A stretch of DNA of 6,598 nt from Oribacterium sp. UBA6992 (GCA_002449915.1 DJXY01000022.1:1-6598), one strand, 5' to 3'. Counted from the first letter of the stretch, positions 1 through 5,218 are shown. Notes: generated by a model not told the origin, from the letters alone. Numbers and translations are program-made.

Positions 1-999
1 CATGGTGACCTGCTCGCACTGGGTCGGATTCACCTTGCCCGGCATGATCGAGGAGCCCGGCTCATTTGCCGGAATCGTGATCTCACCAAGACCATCTCTC
101 GGACCGGATGCAAGCCATCTCACATCATTGGCAATCTTCATCATATCCGCTGCCATCGCCTTGACCGCACCATGGGCAAATACAATTTCGTCCTTGGAGG
201 TCAGTGCATGGAACTTATTTTCCGCTGTCCGGAAGGTCTTACCGGTAAGTGCGGAAACCTTGGCAGCAACAAGCTTGTCAAAGCCCTCCGGCGCATTCAG
301 TCCTGTGCCAACTGCCGTACCTCCCAGAGCGAGGCTCTTAAGCGGCTCTACTGCCAGCTTTACAAGCTCTATATCCCGCTCCAGCGAGCTTCTCCAGCCG
401 CTGATTTCCTGTGAAAAGGAAATCGGGACAGCATCCTGCAGATGTGTCCTGCCGGACTTTACAATCCCTTCATTGTCCTTTTCCAGCTTTTTAAAGGTCT
501 CAATCAGCTCCGCAGCTGCCGGAATCAGCTTGTCCTCCAGCGCGAGAACTGCGGAAATATGCATTGCCGTCGGGAATGTATCATTGCTGGACTGACTCAT
601 GTTGATGTCGTCATTGGGATGGCAAAGTTTCTTGCCTGCGATGGAATTAGCCACATTGGCAATGACCTCATTGGCATTCATATTGGACTGTGTACCGGAT
701 CCGGTCTGCCAGACTACAAGCGGAAACTCATCCTTTAACTCTCCACTGATCACCTGATCCGCTGCTCTCTCAATCACCTCAAGCTTCTCATCCGTCATCT
801 TCTCCGGCTTCAGCTCATGATTGGCTTCCGCAGCCGCCTTTTTAAGGATGCCAAACGCATGTATGATTTCCTGCGGCATTGTCTCAATCCCAACACCAAT
901 CTGAAAGTTTTCATGACTTCTCTCTGTCTGTGCTCCCCAGCAATGATCTGCCGGCACCCTGACCTCGCCCATAGAATCATGCTCAATGCGGTATTCCAT
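1..999 (-). CDS. fumC: Class II fumarate hydratase, 5' part (C-terminus cut by window edge)
   Basis: Fumarase C interconverts fumarate and (S)-malate without an iron-sulfur cluster, as a cytoplasmic homotetramer. The 333 codons in the window begin at an ATG (997-999) preceded by GGAGG at 1005-1009, five bases upstream. The N-terminus shows the family pattern RIEHDSMGEVRVPAD, followed by WGAQTERS near residues 21-28. The TGSGTQSNMN segment is at 99-108, and SGRTHLQDA carries the catalytic-region histidine at about residue 186. The superfamily signature GSSIMPGKVNP lies at 315-325. The residues after it (TQCE) are typical of FumC; aspartate ammonia-lyase normally has AKVNP followed by VVPE, which is why I prefer fumarase over AspA. 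The family is usually about 460 residues, so roughly 125 C-terminal residues lie beyond position 1. The gene has its own promoter and is divergent from folT. The frame is uninterrupted. Confidence 0.93.
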   Translation of the reverse strand, partial: MEYRIEHDSMGEVRVPADHCWGAQTERSHENFQIGVGIETMPQEIIHAFGILKKAAAEANHELKPEKMTDEKLEVIERAADQVISGELKDEFPLVVWQTGSGTQSNMNANEVIANVANSIAGKKLCHPNDDINMSQSSNDTFPTAMHISAVLALEDKLIPAAAELIETFKKLEKDNEGIVKSGRTHLQDAVPISFSQEISGWRSSLERDIELVKLAVEPLKSLALGGTAVGTGLNAPEGFDKLVAAKVSALTGKTFRTAENKFHALTSKDEIVFAHGAVKAMAADMMKIANDVRWLASGPRDGLGEITIPANEPGSSIMPGKVNPTQCEQVTM

Positions 1000-1024
1000 T
1001 TTTACCTCCAAACTCAACCAGTAC

Positions 1025-1078
1025 AGCAGTCTCCTGACCTAAGTGTTTTATAAAGCAGTTTGTTTATAATAGACTGCT
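1025..1078 (-). repeat. Competing inverted repeats in the fumC leader
   Basis: The fumC leader holds three related hexamers. AGCAGTCT at 1025-1032 is complementary to AGACTGCT at 1071-1078, an 8-base match. The inner AGCAGT at 1054-1059 can pair with the same ACTGCT (1073-1078) across a 13-base loop. The two pairings are mutually exclusive because they share one arm. Neither covers the ribosome binding site at 1005-1009, and there is no following T-run, so this is not a standard terminator. The role is unknown; it could affect mRNA stability or be chance. Confidence 0.35.
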
Positions 1079-1101
1079 CTTTAAATTAGCTGCTGAGTAT
1101 C

Positions 1102-1130
1102 AATATAAAACATAGTTAATTATTTGTCAA
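1102..1130 (-). promoter_or_regulatory. Sigma-A-type promoter of fumC
   Basis: On the minus strand a perfect -35 TTGACA (1125-1130) is separated by 17 bases from a -10 TATATT (1102-1107, five of six consensus bases). Transcription would start near 1095, giving a leader of about 95 bases before the fumC ATG at 999. This is the strongest promoter match in the window, and no other minus-strand gene lies close enough to use it. Confidence 0.8.
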
Positions 1131-1207
1131 TCTTTTGCAGTGGAATCTGTATTGAGATCTGCACAAAGAAAAGTGCCTGAAGGTAGCACAAATCGGTCAA
1201 AATGCCA

Positions 1208-1236
1208 TTGCTCTTTTGCCATTGATCCTATAAAAT
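1208..1236 (+). promoter_or_regulatory. Probable promoter of folT
   Basis: A -10 of TAAAAT (1231-1236, five of six) lies 17 bases after a weak -35 of TTGCTC (1208-1213, three of six). The expected start near 1243 falls just upstream of the riboswitch P1 stem at 1248, where a start should be. The -35 sits within a 7-base direct repeat, GCCATTG at 1204-1210 and 1218-1224. The stretch 1131-1207 between the two divergent promoters shows only a short direct repeat (TCTTTTGC at 1131-1138 and 1212-1219) and no clear operator. Confidence 0.55.
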
Positions 1237-1246
1237 ACGAGTCAAC

Positions 1247-1347
1247 TTGCAGAGTAGATTCCGGCGCGTCAAGTGCCGGCTGAACAGGGAGTTGTCAGCC
1301 GGACGAAGGGTAGACCGCGGTGCCGGGATCGCATCCCGCTGCTGCAT
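1247..1347 (+). promoter_or_regulatory. Tetrahydrofolate (THF) riboswitch aptamer
   Basis: The segment follows the THF aptamer plan. P1 is TGCAG (1248-1252) with CTGCA (1342-1346), and the conserved GAGTAGA is at 1252-1258. P2 pairs 1258-1265 with 1322-1329, eight pairs including one G-T wobble. The core GCGTCAAGTG is at 1266-1275. P3 is CCGGCTGA (1276-1283) with TCAGCCGG (1295-1302). CGAA is at 1304-1307, CCGCGGTG at 1315-1322 and GCATCCCGCT at 1331-1340. The GGGA in the P3 loop (1287-1290) can form the known pseudoknot with TCCC (1334-1337). These elements match in order and spacing the class first described upstream of folT genes in Clostridia. The next gene is a FolT-type transporter subunit, which supports the call independently. 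It should lower expression when reduced folates are abundant. Confidence 0.93.
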
Positions 1348-1361
1348 AATGCGCGCTTGTG

Positions 1362-1395
1362 CCTCTTATGTGGTTACGGAAAACTTCATAGGAGG
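1362..1395 (+). promoter_or_regulatory. RBS-sequestering hairpin, riboswitch expression platform
   Basis: CCTCTTATG at 1362-1370 pairs along all nine bases with CATAGGAGG at 1387-1395, with one G-T wobble (1366 with 1391) and a 16-base loop. The right arm contains the folT ribosome binding site AGGAGG (1390-1395), so the stem would block initiation. No T-run follows, which points to translational rather than transcriptional control. In addition, CGCGC at 1352-1356 can pair with GCGCG at 1264-1268 inside the aptamer; this could be an anti-aptamer pairing in the unbound state. That last step is inference. Confidence 0.7.
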
Positions 1396-1403
1396 TATTT
1401 TTT

Positions 1404-1949
1404 ATGTCTCATTGCTGGTCTCAGTCCTTAGCTGAACTTCGTCGTCTCCGCGTGGTTGTCTTCCTCGGGCTGATGGGAGCTTTGTCTATTGCTCTCGAAG
1501 TCGTCGGTTCTATTTCCTTTGGACCATTTGTCAAGATCGGTATCACCGAGCTTCCAAATGTCGCCGTTGACTATCTGTTTGGACCTGCGGCAGGCGGGAT
1601 CTTTGCCGCTGTGATGGATATCCTGAAATATCTCGCCCACCCGGACGGACCGTTTTTTCCGGGATTTACCATCAGCGCGATGGCGGGCGCCTTGATTTTT
1701 GGATTTATATTATATAGAAAAAAAGTAAGTCTTAAACGGCTGATCGCCGCCGAGATCTTGGTAAAGCTTATCGTAAATATCGGCCTCAATACCCTCTGGC
1801 TCAACATACTTTACCATAAAGCGATCCTTGTGATCCTGCCGGCAAGAATTATTTCCAACCTCCTGCAGCTTCCGGTCGATACCCTAGTGATCTTTTTTGT
1901 GCTTAAGGCTATCGACCGCACGATAAAGCCCGCCATGCAGGAGCGGTAA
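1404..1949 (+). CDS. folT: Folate ECF-transporter substrate-binding (S) subunit FolT
   Basis: FolT is the membrane S component that binds folates and works with the shared ECF module (EcfA, EcfA', EcfT), encoded elsewhere. The 181-residue product has the size and hydrophobicity of an S component. Helices run at about 15-36, 53-75, 86-104, 112-136, 139-152 and 156-172. Family-like features are the ELPNVAVDYLFGPAAGG segment (49-65), the PGF..SAMAGALIFG stretch (86-100), GLNTLW (127-132) and PARIISNLLQLPVDT (146-160). The ATG at 1404 is set by AGGAGG at 1390-1395, eight bases upstream. The THF riboswitch in the leader makes folate the likely substrate; without it the call would be only 'ECF S component'. 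It is a single-gene unit and converges on the LysR gene 32 bases downstream. No strong terminator is visible between them, only the weak repeat AAGC/GCTT at 1951-1964. Confidence 0.9.
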   Translation: MSHCWSQSLAELRRLRVVVFLGLMGALSIALEVVGSISFGPFVKIGITELPNVAVDYLFGPAAGGIFAAVMDILKYLAHPDGPFFPGFTISAMAGALIFGFILYRKKVSLKRLIAAEILVKLIVNIGLNTLWLNILYHKAILVILPARIISNLLQLPVDTLVIFFVLKAIDRTIKPAMQER

Positions 1950-1981
1950 AAAGCTTTGGTGCTTCCGATAGGATCGTGGTG

Positions 1982-2947
1982 TCAGCGTGCGTCTGCCGGG
2001 TAAGAAACATTAGCATATGCATCCTGCATATAATGGATAAAGGCACGTACAGAATTAGAAACATAGCGTTGATTGTTTAACAGGATGTAAAATCTCCGGA
2101 AAATCGTCGGATCGTCCAGCTTATAACAGCAGAGATGCAGATTTTTATGCTGGATCAGACGGTCACTGATAAATGCTGCCGCAAAACCCTGGTCCACAAG
2201 ATGAAAGGCCGTAACGAGCTGGGAGATTTTAAGCTTGACGCGTGGCTCAATGTCGGCTTCATGAAACAGCTTTAGCGACCGCTCGTAGAGATTGTTACCT
2301 TCTTTTAATAAGATGAATTCCTCATTCTCAAATTCTTTCAGCGAAACGCACGGACAATCCGTCTCCAGATGCCTGCCACGCATGACATCCTCCGCCGTCA
2401 AACGGAATTTCTGAAGGCGCGTATTGATGGGATCCTCCTGGGGAACAGCCAGAAGCACAATATCCGAGAAGACCGGATACCCTCCAAACTGGACAATGAT
2501 ATTGGGATCACAGTTTAACGTAACATCAATTTCTCTTTTTTTAAGCAGTTCCACGATCTCGCTGGAGCTGCTCTCGACAAGCTCAATCTCAATCCCGGGA
2601 TACCGCTCGTCAAATTCCTTAAGGATCGGCGCCAGTATATAGGAATTGATATAATGCGTTGCGCCGATGACAATTTTACCCTTTTTAAGATCGCGAATGT
2701 CCGCAAACTGCTGCTCCAGATCCTGTTCCAGATTTCTTGCCTTTTCCACTGCATCAATATAAATCCTGCCCGCATGTGTCAATGTGACCGGCCGCGTACT
2801 TCTGTCAAACAAAGGCATGCCTATGGAGGCTTCTACCTTGGCCACTGCGATACTCAGCGCCGGCTGCGTGATATAGAGCTTTTCCGCCGCCTTGGAAAAG
2901 CTTCCGCTGCGGTAAATTTCATAAATATATTGCATGTCAAGCTGCAT
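1982..2947 (-). CDS. LysR-type transcriptional regulator
   Basis: This is a DNA-binding regulator of the LysR family, 321 residues with the chosen start. The N-terminal winged helix-turn-helix covers about residues 1-60: GSFSKAAEKLYITQPALS at 15-32, then the family-typical PLFDRS..PVTLTHAG at 45-60. A linker helix follows (about 61-88), then the periplasmic-binding-protein-like effector domain from KGKIVIGATHYINSYILAPIL to the end. I place the start at the ATG at 2945-2947 because AAGGGAG (2954-2960) sits six bases upstream and the protein then begins just before the first HTH helix. An in-frame ATG at 2983 would add 12 residues and lacks this support. The effector cannot be read from the sequence. 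The divergent neighbour across the 420-bp gap is a flavodoxin-like reductase, a common arrangement for a LysR target, but the gap is long and the link is inference. Confidence 0.92.
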   Translation of the reverse strand: MQLDMQYIYEIYRSGSFSKAAEKLYITQPALSIAVAKVEASIGMPLFDRSTRPVTLTHAGRIYIDAVEKARNLEQDLEQQFADIRDLKKGKIVIGATHYINSYILAPILKEFDERYPGIEIELVESSSSEIVELLKKREIDVTLNCDPNIIVQFGGYPVFSDIVLLAVPQEDPINTRLQKFRLTAEDVMRGRHLETDCPCVSLKEFENEEFILLKEGNNLYERSLKLFHEADIEPRVKLKISQLVTAFHLVDQGFAAAFISDRLIQHKNLHLCCYKLDDPTIFRRFYILLNNQRYVSNSVRAFIHYMQDAYANVSYPADAR

Positions 2948-3004
2948 ATTAAACTCCCTTCTGAAGCACTCCATTACGTTCAAAACATCAGATGCACTTT
3001 CCTT

Positions 3005-3034
3005 ATTATAATTTGCAGCTTATACAAATGTAAA
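3005..3034 (-). promoter_or_regulatory. Promoter of the LysR-type regulator gene
   Basis: On the minus strand the -10 TATAAT is perfect (3005-3010). The -35 TTTACA (3029-3034, five of six) is 18 bases away. Transcription would begin near 2998, about 50 bases ahead of the chosen start codon at 2947, which also supports that start over 2983. The -35 lies inside the palindrome at 3030-3053. Confidence 0.72.
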
Positions 3035-3208
3035 TATCATTAATTAGATTTACTTCCTGTGGTATAACTGCCAAAATTTTATTCTGATTTGCAGCTGTCA
3101 TATAAAACTCCGGCAGATACATCATTGCGTCCTTCGTAAGCTTTGTTGCCTCCAGCACTTCAATCAACGTAGTTTTCCGGTTGCGCTATCTCCACGCAAA
3201 ATGGTCTC
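3006..3208 (-). pseudogene. Frameshifted remnant of a P-loop (ATP-binding) gene
   Basis: No intact gene lies here, but two minus-strand frames join into a protein-like stretch. The upstream frame (3208 to about 3173) encodes ETILRGDSATGK, a Walker A-like start. The downstream frame (from about 3177 to the double TAA at 3003-3008) continues as KTTLIEVLEATKLTKDAMM and then YLPEFYMTAANQNKILAVIP. The break is a run of four A's on the minus strand (T-run 3173-3176); one more base would restore GDSATGKTTL, matching GxxxxGK[ST]. There is no convincing start: the upstream frame runs open to 3322 but becomes AT-rich and repetitive above 3208. Codon choice in the downstream part (many GNN codons) resembles coding sequence. 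The protein family is not recognised. Chance resemblance is possible; the remnant overlaps the LysR promoter, so its last codons may be unrelated. Confidence 0.42.
3030..3053. promoter_or_regulatory. 24-bp palindrome over the LysR promoter, likely operator
   Basis: GTAAAT (3030-3035) and ATTTAC (3048-3053) form an inverted repeat, and ATTAAT (3039-3044) lies on the same axis at 3041.5. Ten of twelve base pairs of the 24-bp element are symmetric; the mismatches are 3036/3047 and 3038/3045. It overlaps nearly all of the -35 hexamer, the position expected for a repressor or autoregulatory site. It does not fit the classical LysR T-N11-A half-site spacing exactly, so the binding protein is uncertain. 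Confidence 0.5.
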
Positions 3209-3254
3209 AAAATATTTTCTTACTGAAAAATTATTCACTGAAAATATTTTCAGT
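3209..3254. repeat. Cluster of three AT-rich palindromes upstream of the reductase gene
   Basis: ACTGAAAATATTTTCAGT at 3237-3254 is a perfect 18-bp palindrome. AAAATATTTT recurs at 3209-3218, and AAAATATTTTC repeats exactly at 3209-3219 and 3241-3251, 32 bases apart. Between them TGAAAAATTATTCA (3224-3237) is a third imperfect palindrome with one mismatched pair. Centres are at 3213.5, 3230.5 and 3245.5. The rightmost element ends 18 bases before the TG of the extended -10 and occupies the -35 region. This suits an operator for a dimeric regulator (TetR, MarR or HxlR type). The two outer copies could also pair as an 11-bp stem. Confidence 0.5.
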
Positions 3255-3272
3255 ATAAATTCTGCTCCTTCC

Positions 3273-3281
3273 TGATATAAT
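3273..3281 (+). promoter_or_regulatory. Extended -10 promoter of the flavodoxin-like gene
   Basis: TGATATAAT carries a perfect TATAAT (3276-3281) with the TGn extension, which can work without a good -35; none is visible at the right distance. The start would be near 3288, giving an 80-base leader to the ATG at 3368. The palindrome at 3237-3254 covers the -35 region, so activation or repression there is plausible. The leader itself (3288-3350) shows no evident structured RNA. Confidence 0.6.
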
Positions 3282-3367
3282 AGGACAGCGTAGTATATAA
3301 GCCCTGCTTGACGGGTAGCATATCAGTACCAGGTGCTTTTCTATATCTTGCAAAAGGAGCGTGGCGA

Positions 3368-3913
3368 ATGAAAAGAATTATGGTTTTAAACGGTTCCTCA
3401 CGACCTCATGCATTCACGGATTCCTTGATCCAGTCATTTAAAGCTGGTGCCGAATCGCAGGGGCATGAAGTTACAGTGATGGAATTACGGAATATGCACA
3501 TTCACCCCTGCATTGGATGTCTGCATGGTGGAAAAAATCCCGACACGCCTTGCACACAGTCTGATGACATGGACAAAATTTATGCCCAGTACAGAAAATC
3601 TGACATCATCGTATTTGCAACGCCGCTGTTTTTCTGGTCTTACAGCGGTCTTCTTAAAAATGCACTTGACCGTCTGTGGGCTTTAGCCGAATGTCATCAG
3701 GATGCATTGCACGGAAACCATAAGAGTGGTGCACTTTTAGTTGCTGCCGGTGGAAGCCATCCAGAACAGCTGCTCATGCATTTTGACTATTTGATGACGC
3801 GGCTGGAATGGTTTAATATTGGCAAAGTGGTCCTTGAGCACACCGACGATTTAGACATTCGCAACATTGCCCCCAATACGGAAGCATTTAACTTAGGCGC
3901 ATCAATTAGTTGA
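3368..3913 (+). CDS. Flavodoxin-like NAD(P)H-dependent FMN reductase family protein
   Basis: The 181-residue product has the flavodoxin-like fold of NADPH-dependent FMN reductases and iron-sulfur flavoprotein relatives. It opens with strand MKRIMVLNGSSRPHAFTDSL, whose NGSSR..(F)T (8-17) is the FMN phosphate-binding loop. CIGC at 48-51 and a further Cys at 62 followed by SDDM (65-68) match the cysteine pattern of this subgroup. Residues 78-105 (DIIVFATPLFFWSYSG then LKNALDRL) form the second flavin-contact region. The start at 3368 follows AGGAG (3355-3359) with eight bases between; the in-frame ATG at 3308 has no such site and would add 20 unrelated residues. A redox role with a quinone, nitro compound or metal substrate is likely for the family, but the actual substrate is unknown. 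The stop codon overlaps the ribosome binding site of a downstream GNAT fragment, suggesting a former two-gene operon. Confidence 0.88.
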   Translation: MKRIMVLNGSSRPHAFTDSLIQSFKAGAESQGHEVTVMELRNMHIHPCIGCLHGGKNPDTPCTQSDDMDKIYAQYRKSDIIVFATPLFFWSYSGLLKNALDRLWALAECHQDALHGNHKSGALLVAAGGSHPEQLLMHFDYLMTRLEWFNIGKVVLEHTDDLDIRNIAPNTEAFNLGASIS

Positions 3914-3921
3914 GGTAGATC

Positions 3922-4041
3922 ATGATCATGATTACGATTAGAAAAGCAGCATGCGGAGAGGAACAACGTGTCCTGGATTTTTATTATGCACTGATCGATG
4001 ATATGAAAAATGCGACATATCCGAGTTTTTCGGAACGCAAA
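3922..4041 (+). pseudogene. Truncated N-terminus of a GNAT-type acetyltransferase
   Basis: The ATG at 3922 (another at 3928) follows GAGGT at 3912-3916, which overlaps the stop of the reductase gene, so translation may be coupled. The first 33 or so residues (MITIRKAACGEEQRVLDFYY then ALIDDMKNATY) resemble the start of small GNAT acetyltransferases, with the first strand and the FYxxLIDxM helix. No acetyl-CoA loop (Q/RxxGxG/A) or later strands follow. After about residue 34 the similarity stops, and within 45 bases a terminator begins. The frame stays open to 4218, but only by running through the terminator and antisense to the next gene, so it is not a real full-length protein. The most likely history is a deletion of the acetyltransferase body. 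A short expressed peptide cannot be excluded. Confidence 0.6.
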
Positions 4042-4082
4042 AACTTGAAGCAGCGCGAGAGACGTGGTCACGACCGACAAAC

Positions 4083-4113
4083 AAAAGCGCCGATCTCAAC
4101 GACCGGCGCTTTT
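4083..4113. terminator. Bidirectional Rho-independent terminator
   Basis: AAAAGCGCCG (4083-4092) pairs exactly with CGGCGCTTTT (4104-4113), a 10-bp stem with an 11-base loop and T-rich flanks on both strands. On the minus strand it begins four bases after the stop of the glutaredoxin-like gene (4118-4120). On the plus strand it ends the reductase/GNAT-fragment transcript. Confidence 0.88.
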
Positions 4114-4117
4114 AATT

Positions 4118-4399
4118 TTACTCTGCAAGAGCGGTATCCAGAACCTTCTTTACATTCTCCTTGGCGGAATCATAGGACTCTCCAAGATGCGACTCGTAAA
4201 TTTTCTGACCGTCAATGAACATTGCTGGTGTAGCCCAGTAATCATACTGATCGGCAATCTCCGGATGTGCTCCCTCATCAATTTCATCAAACTCAACTTT
4301 ACCATATTCCGGATTTTCATTGATGAGCTCGGTCCGGGCCTTTCTTGCCTGCGCGCAATATGGACAACCCTGTACATAGAAAAAAGTAACCTTCTTCAT
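4118..4399 (-). CDS. Small glutaredoxin/thioredoxin-like protein with CPYC active site
   Basis: The 93-residue product is a single thioredoxin-fold domain. The first strand VTFFYVQG leads into the redox motif C12-P-Y-C15, the dithiol active site typical of glutaredoxins. The cis-proline loop is ATPAMFIDGQKIYE with Pro at 58, followed by a C-terminal helix. No signal peptide or membrane segment is visible, so it should act in the cytoplasm in thiol-disulfide exchange. Its electron donor and targets are unknown; NrdH-like or glutaredoxin-like roles are both possible. The ATG at 4397-4399 has GGAGG (4407-4411) seven bases upstream. It lies downstream of the Lit-like gene on the same strand (87-base gap), but a promoter candidate of its own is present, and a terminator follows directly. 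Confidence 0.87.
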   Translation of the reverse strand: MKKVTFFYVQGCPYCAQARKARTELINENPEYGKVEFDEIDEGAHPEIADQYDYWATPAMFIDGQKIYESHLGESYDSAKENVKKVLDTALAE

Positions 4400-4441
4400 C
4401 GGCTTACCTCCATAAATTCTTTAAATGAAACCTACGTTTCT

Positions 4442-4470
4442 ATCCTATCATGCCGGCATATCCCACGCAA
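4442..4470 (-). promoter_or_regulatory. Possible promoter of the glutaredoxin-like gene, with internal palindrome
   Basis: On the minus strand TAGGAT (4442-4447) carries a TGn extension and lies 17 bases from a weak -35 TTGCGT (4465-4470). A perfect 10-bp palindrome, ATGCCGGCAT (4450-4459), sits in the spacer, where a bound protein could block polymerase. Support is modest, because the hexamers match only four and three of six positions. Confidence 0.4.
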
Positions 4471-4486
4471 TGATTTTCCTACGTCA

Positions 4487-5218
4487 TCAGTCCCGCCGCT
4501 TAGATCTGCTCCGAAATGCAAAGATGATGTCTGGAATCAGCAGTGCCGCCACTGCGCCCAGGAATACCATAAAAACGCGGGCTGCGATATCGTAAAAAAA
4601 GCCTTCGGGCATGACATCAATCATGCGGCTCTCCCGCGGGTCAAAAAGCCAGTTCCCCTGGCTGAAAAATATTTCATGAAAAATCGTGAAATATTTTGTG
4701 AAATCTGTCATTGCGAGTAAGCCCAGGATAATGACAAGTGTCAGGATCACGGCGCAGGTAACGAGATATCCTCTGCCCAGGATCCGCAATGCCTGCCCAT
4801 GCGCAAGTACGATCAGGAGTGCGGCAATCGCAAGCAGCGTCAGGATCGCAAGCGCCCGCAGCGTGAGGCAGCGCACAAACAAAACCCGAACGTCTGCCAT
4901 GTGAGATTTTTCATTCGCATTGTAAAACTCGGCAGGATCGCCATTGATGGTTGTCTCCACAATCAGGTTTTCCCGGTCGCCGCGCAGGTAAATCATGGTC
5001 TGCTCCATGACCTTGTCGAGGTCCTCCATGGTCATTTCGTCGCCCTTCCAGGTCTTCATCGTCTCGAGCACCTGATATTTCTCAAATTCGTGATGGTACA
5101 GTCCGGGCATCCAGTAGCACACCGCTTCAAATGAAGTCACAAAAATGACAAAGAGCAGCAGGATGGCAAAGACCGCGGACAGCGCCGCATATATACATCG
5201 CTTCATAGTTTGTTTCAT
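4487..5218 (-). CDS. lit: TIGR01906/DUF1461 membrane protein, Lit-type lipoprotein transacylase homologue
   Basis: The 243-residue product has four predicted membrane helices at about 9-35, 119-139, 151-170 and 212-235. Basic residues at both ends place the termini inside. The two loops, 36-118 and 171-211, then face outward. Family motifs are YHHEFEKY (41-48), MIYLRGDRENL (75-85), FYNANEKSHMADV (98-110) and FTKYFTIFHEIFF (173-185), followed by W190, L191, DP and MPEGFF (203-208). This is the TIGR01906/DUF1461 family. Its characterised member Lit moves an acyl chain in lipoproteins from the glyceryl to the N-terminal cysteine amine, producing lyso-form lipoproteins. Two conserved histidines are central in Lit; His106 and His181 here are the apparent equivalents and both lie on the outer side. 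The ATG at 5218 has GGAG (5224-5227) five bases upstream. Family membership is firm; the Lit activity is inferred, as many clostridial members are untested. Confidence 0.85.
   Translation of the reverse strand: MKQTMKRCIYAALSAVFAILLLFVIFVTSFEAVCYWMPGLYHHEFEKYQVLETMKTWKGDEMTMEDLDKVMEQTMIYLRGDRENLIVETTINGDPAEFYNANEKSHMADVRVLFVRCLTLRALAILTLLAIAALLIVLAHGQALRILGRGYLVTCAVILTLVIILGLLAMTDFTKYFTIFHEIFFSQGNWLFDPRESRMIDVMPEGFFYDIAARVFMVFLGAVAALLIPDIIFAFRSRSKRRD

Noticed and set aside
2..595. Long plus-strand open frame of 197 codons
   Set aside because: It is antisense to fumC, whose opposite frame shows clear fumarase motifs; no ribosome binding site is present within the window.
1..999. Aspartate ammonia-lyase (aspA) as an alternative for the fumarase
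   Set aside because: The signature GSSIMPGKVNP followed by TQCE matches FumC rather than AspA (AKVNP, then VVPE).
1247..1435. Plus-strand open frame of 62 codons across the riboswitch
   Set aside because: It lies on the THF aptamer and expression platform and lacks a ribosome binding site; the RNA structure explains the sequence.
1951..1964. AAGC/GCTT hairpin after folT as a terminator
   Set aside because: The stem is only four base pairs and no T-run follows.
2654..3043. Plus-strand open frame of 129 codons
   Set aside because: It is antisense to the LysR HTH region and its promoter; it has no start signal.
3209..3254. CRISPR-like or tandem-repeat array
   Set aside because: There are only two identical 11-mers, with no regular repeat-spacer units; an operator cluster fits better.
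4064..4720. Plus-strand open frame of 218 codons
   Set aside because: It runs through the terminator and antisense to both the glutaredoxin-like and Lit-like genes, and has no family features.
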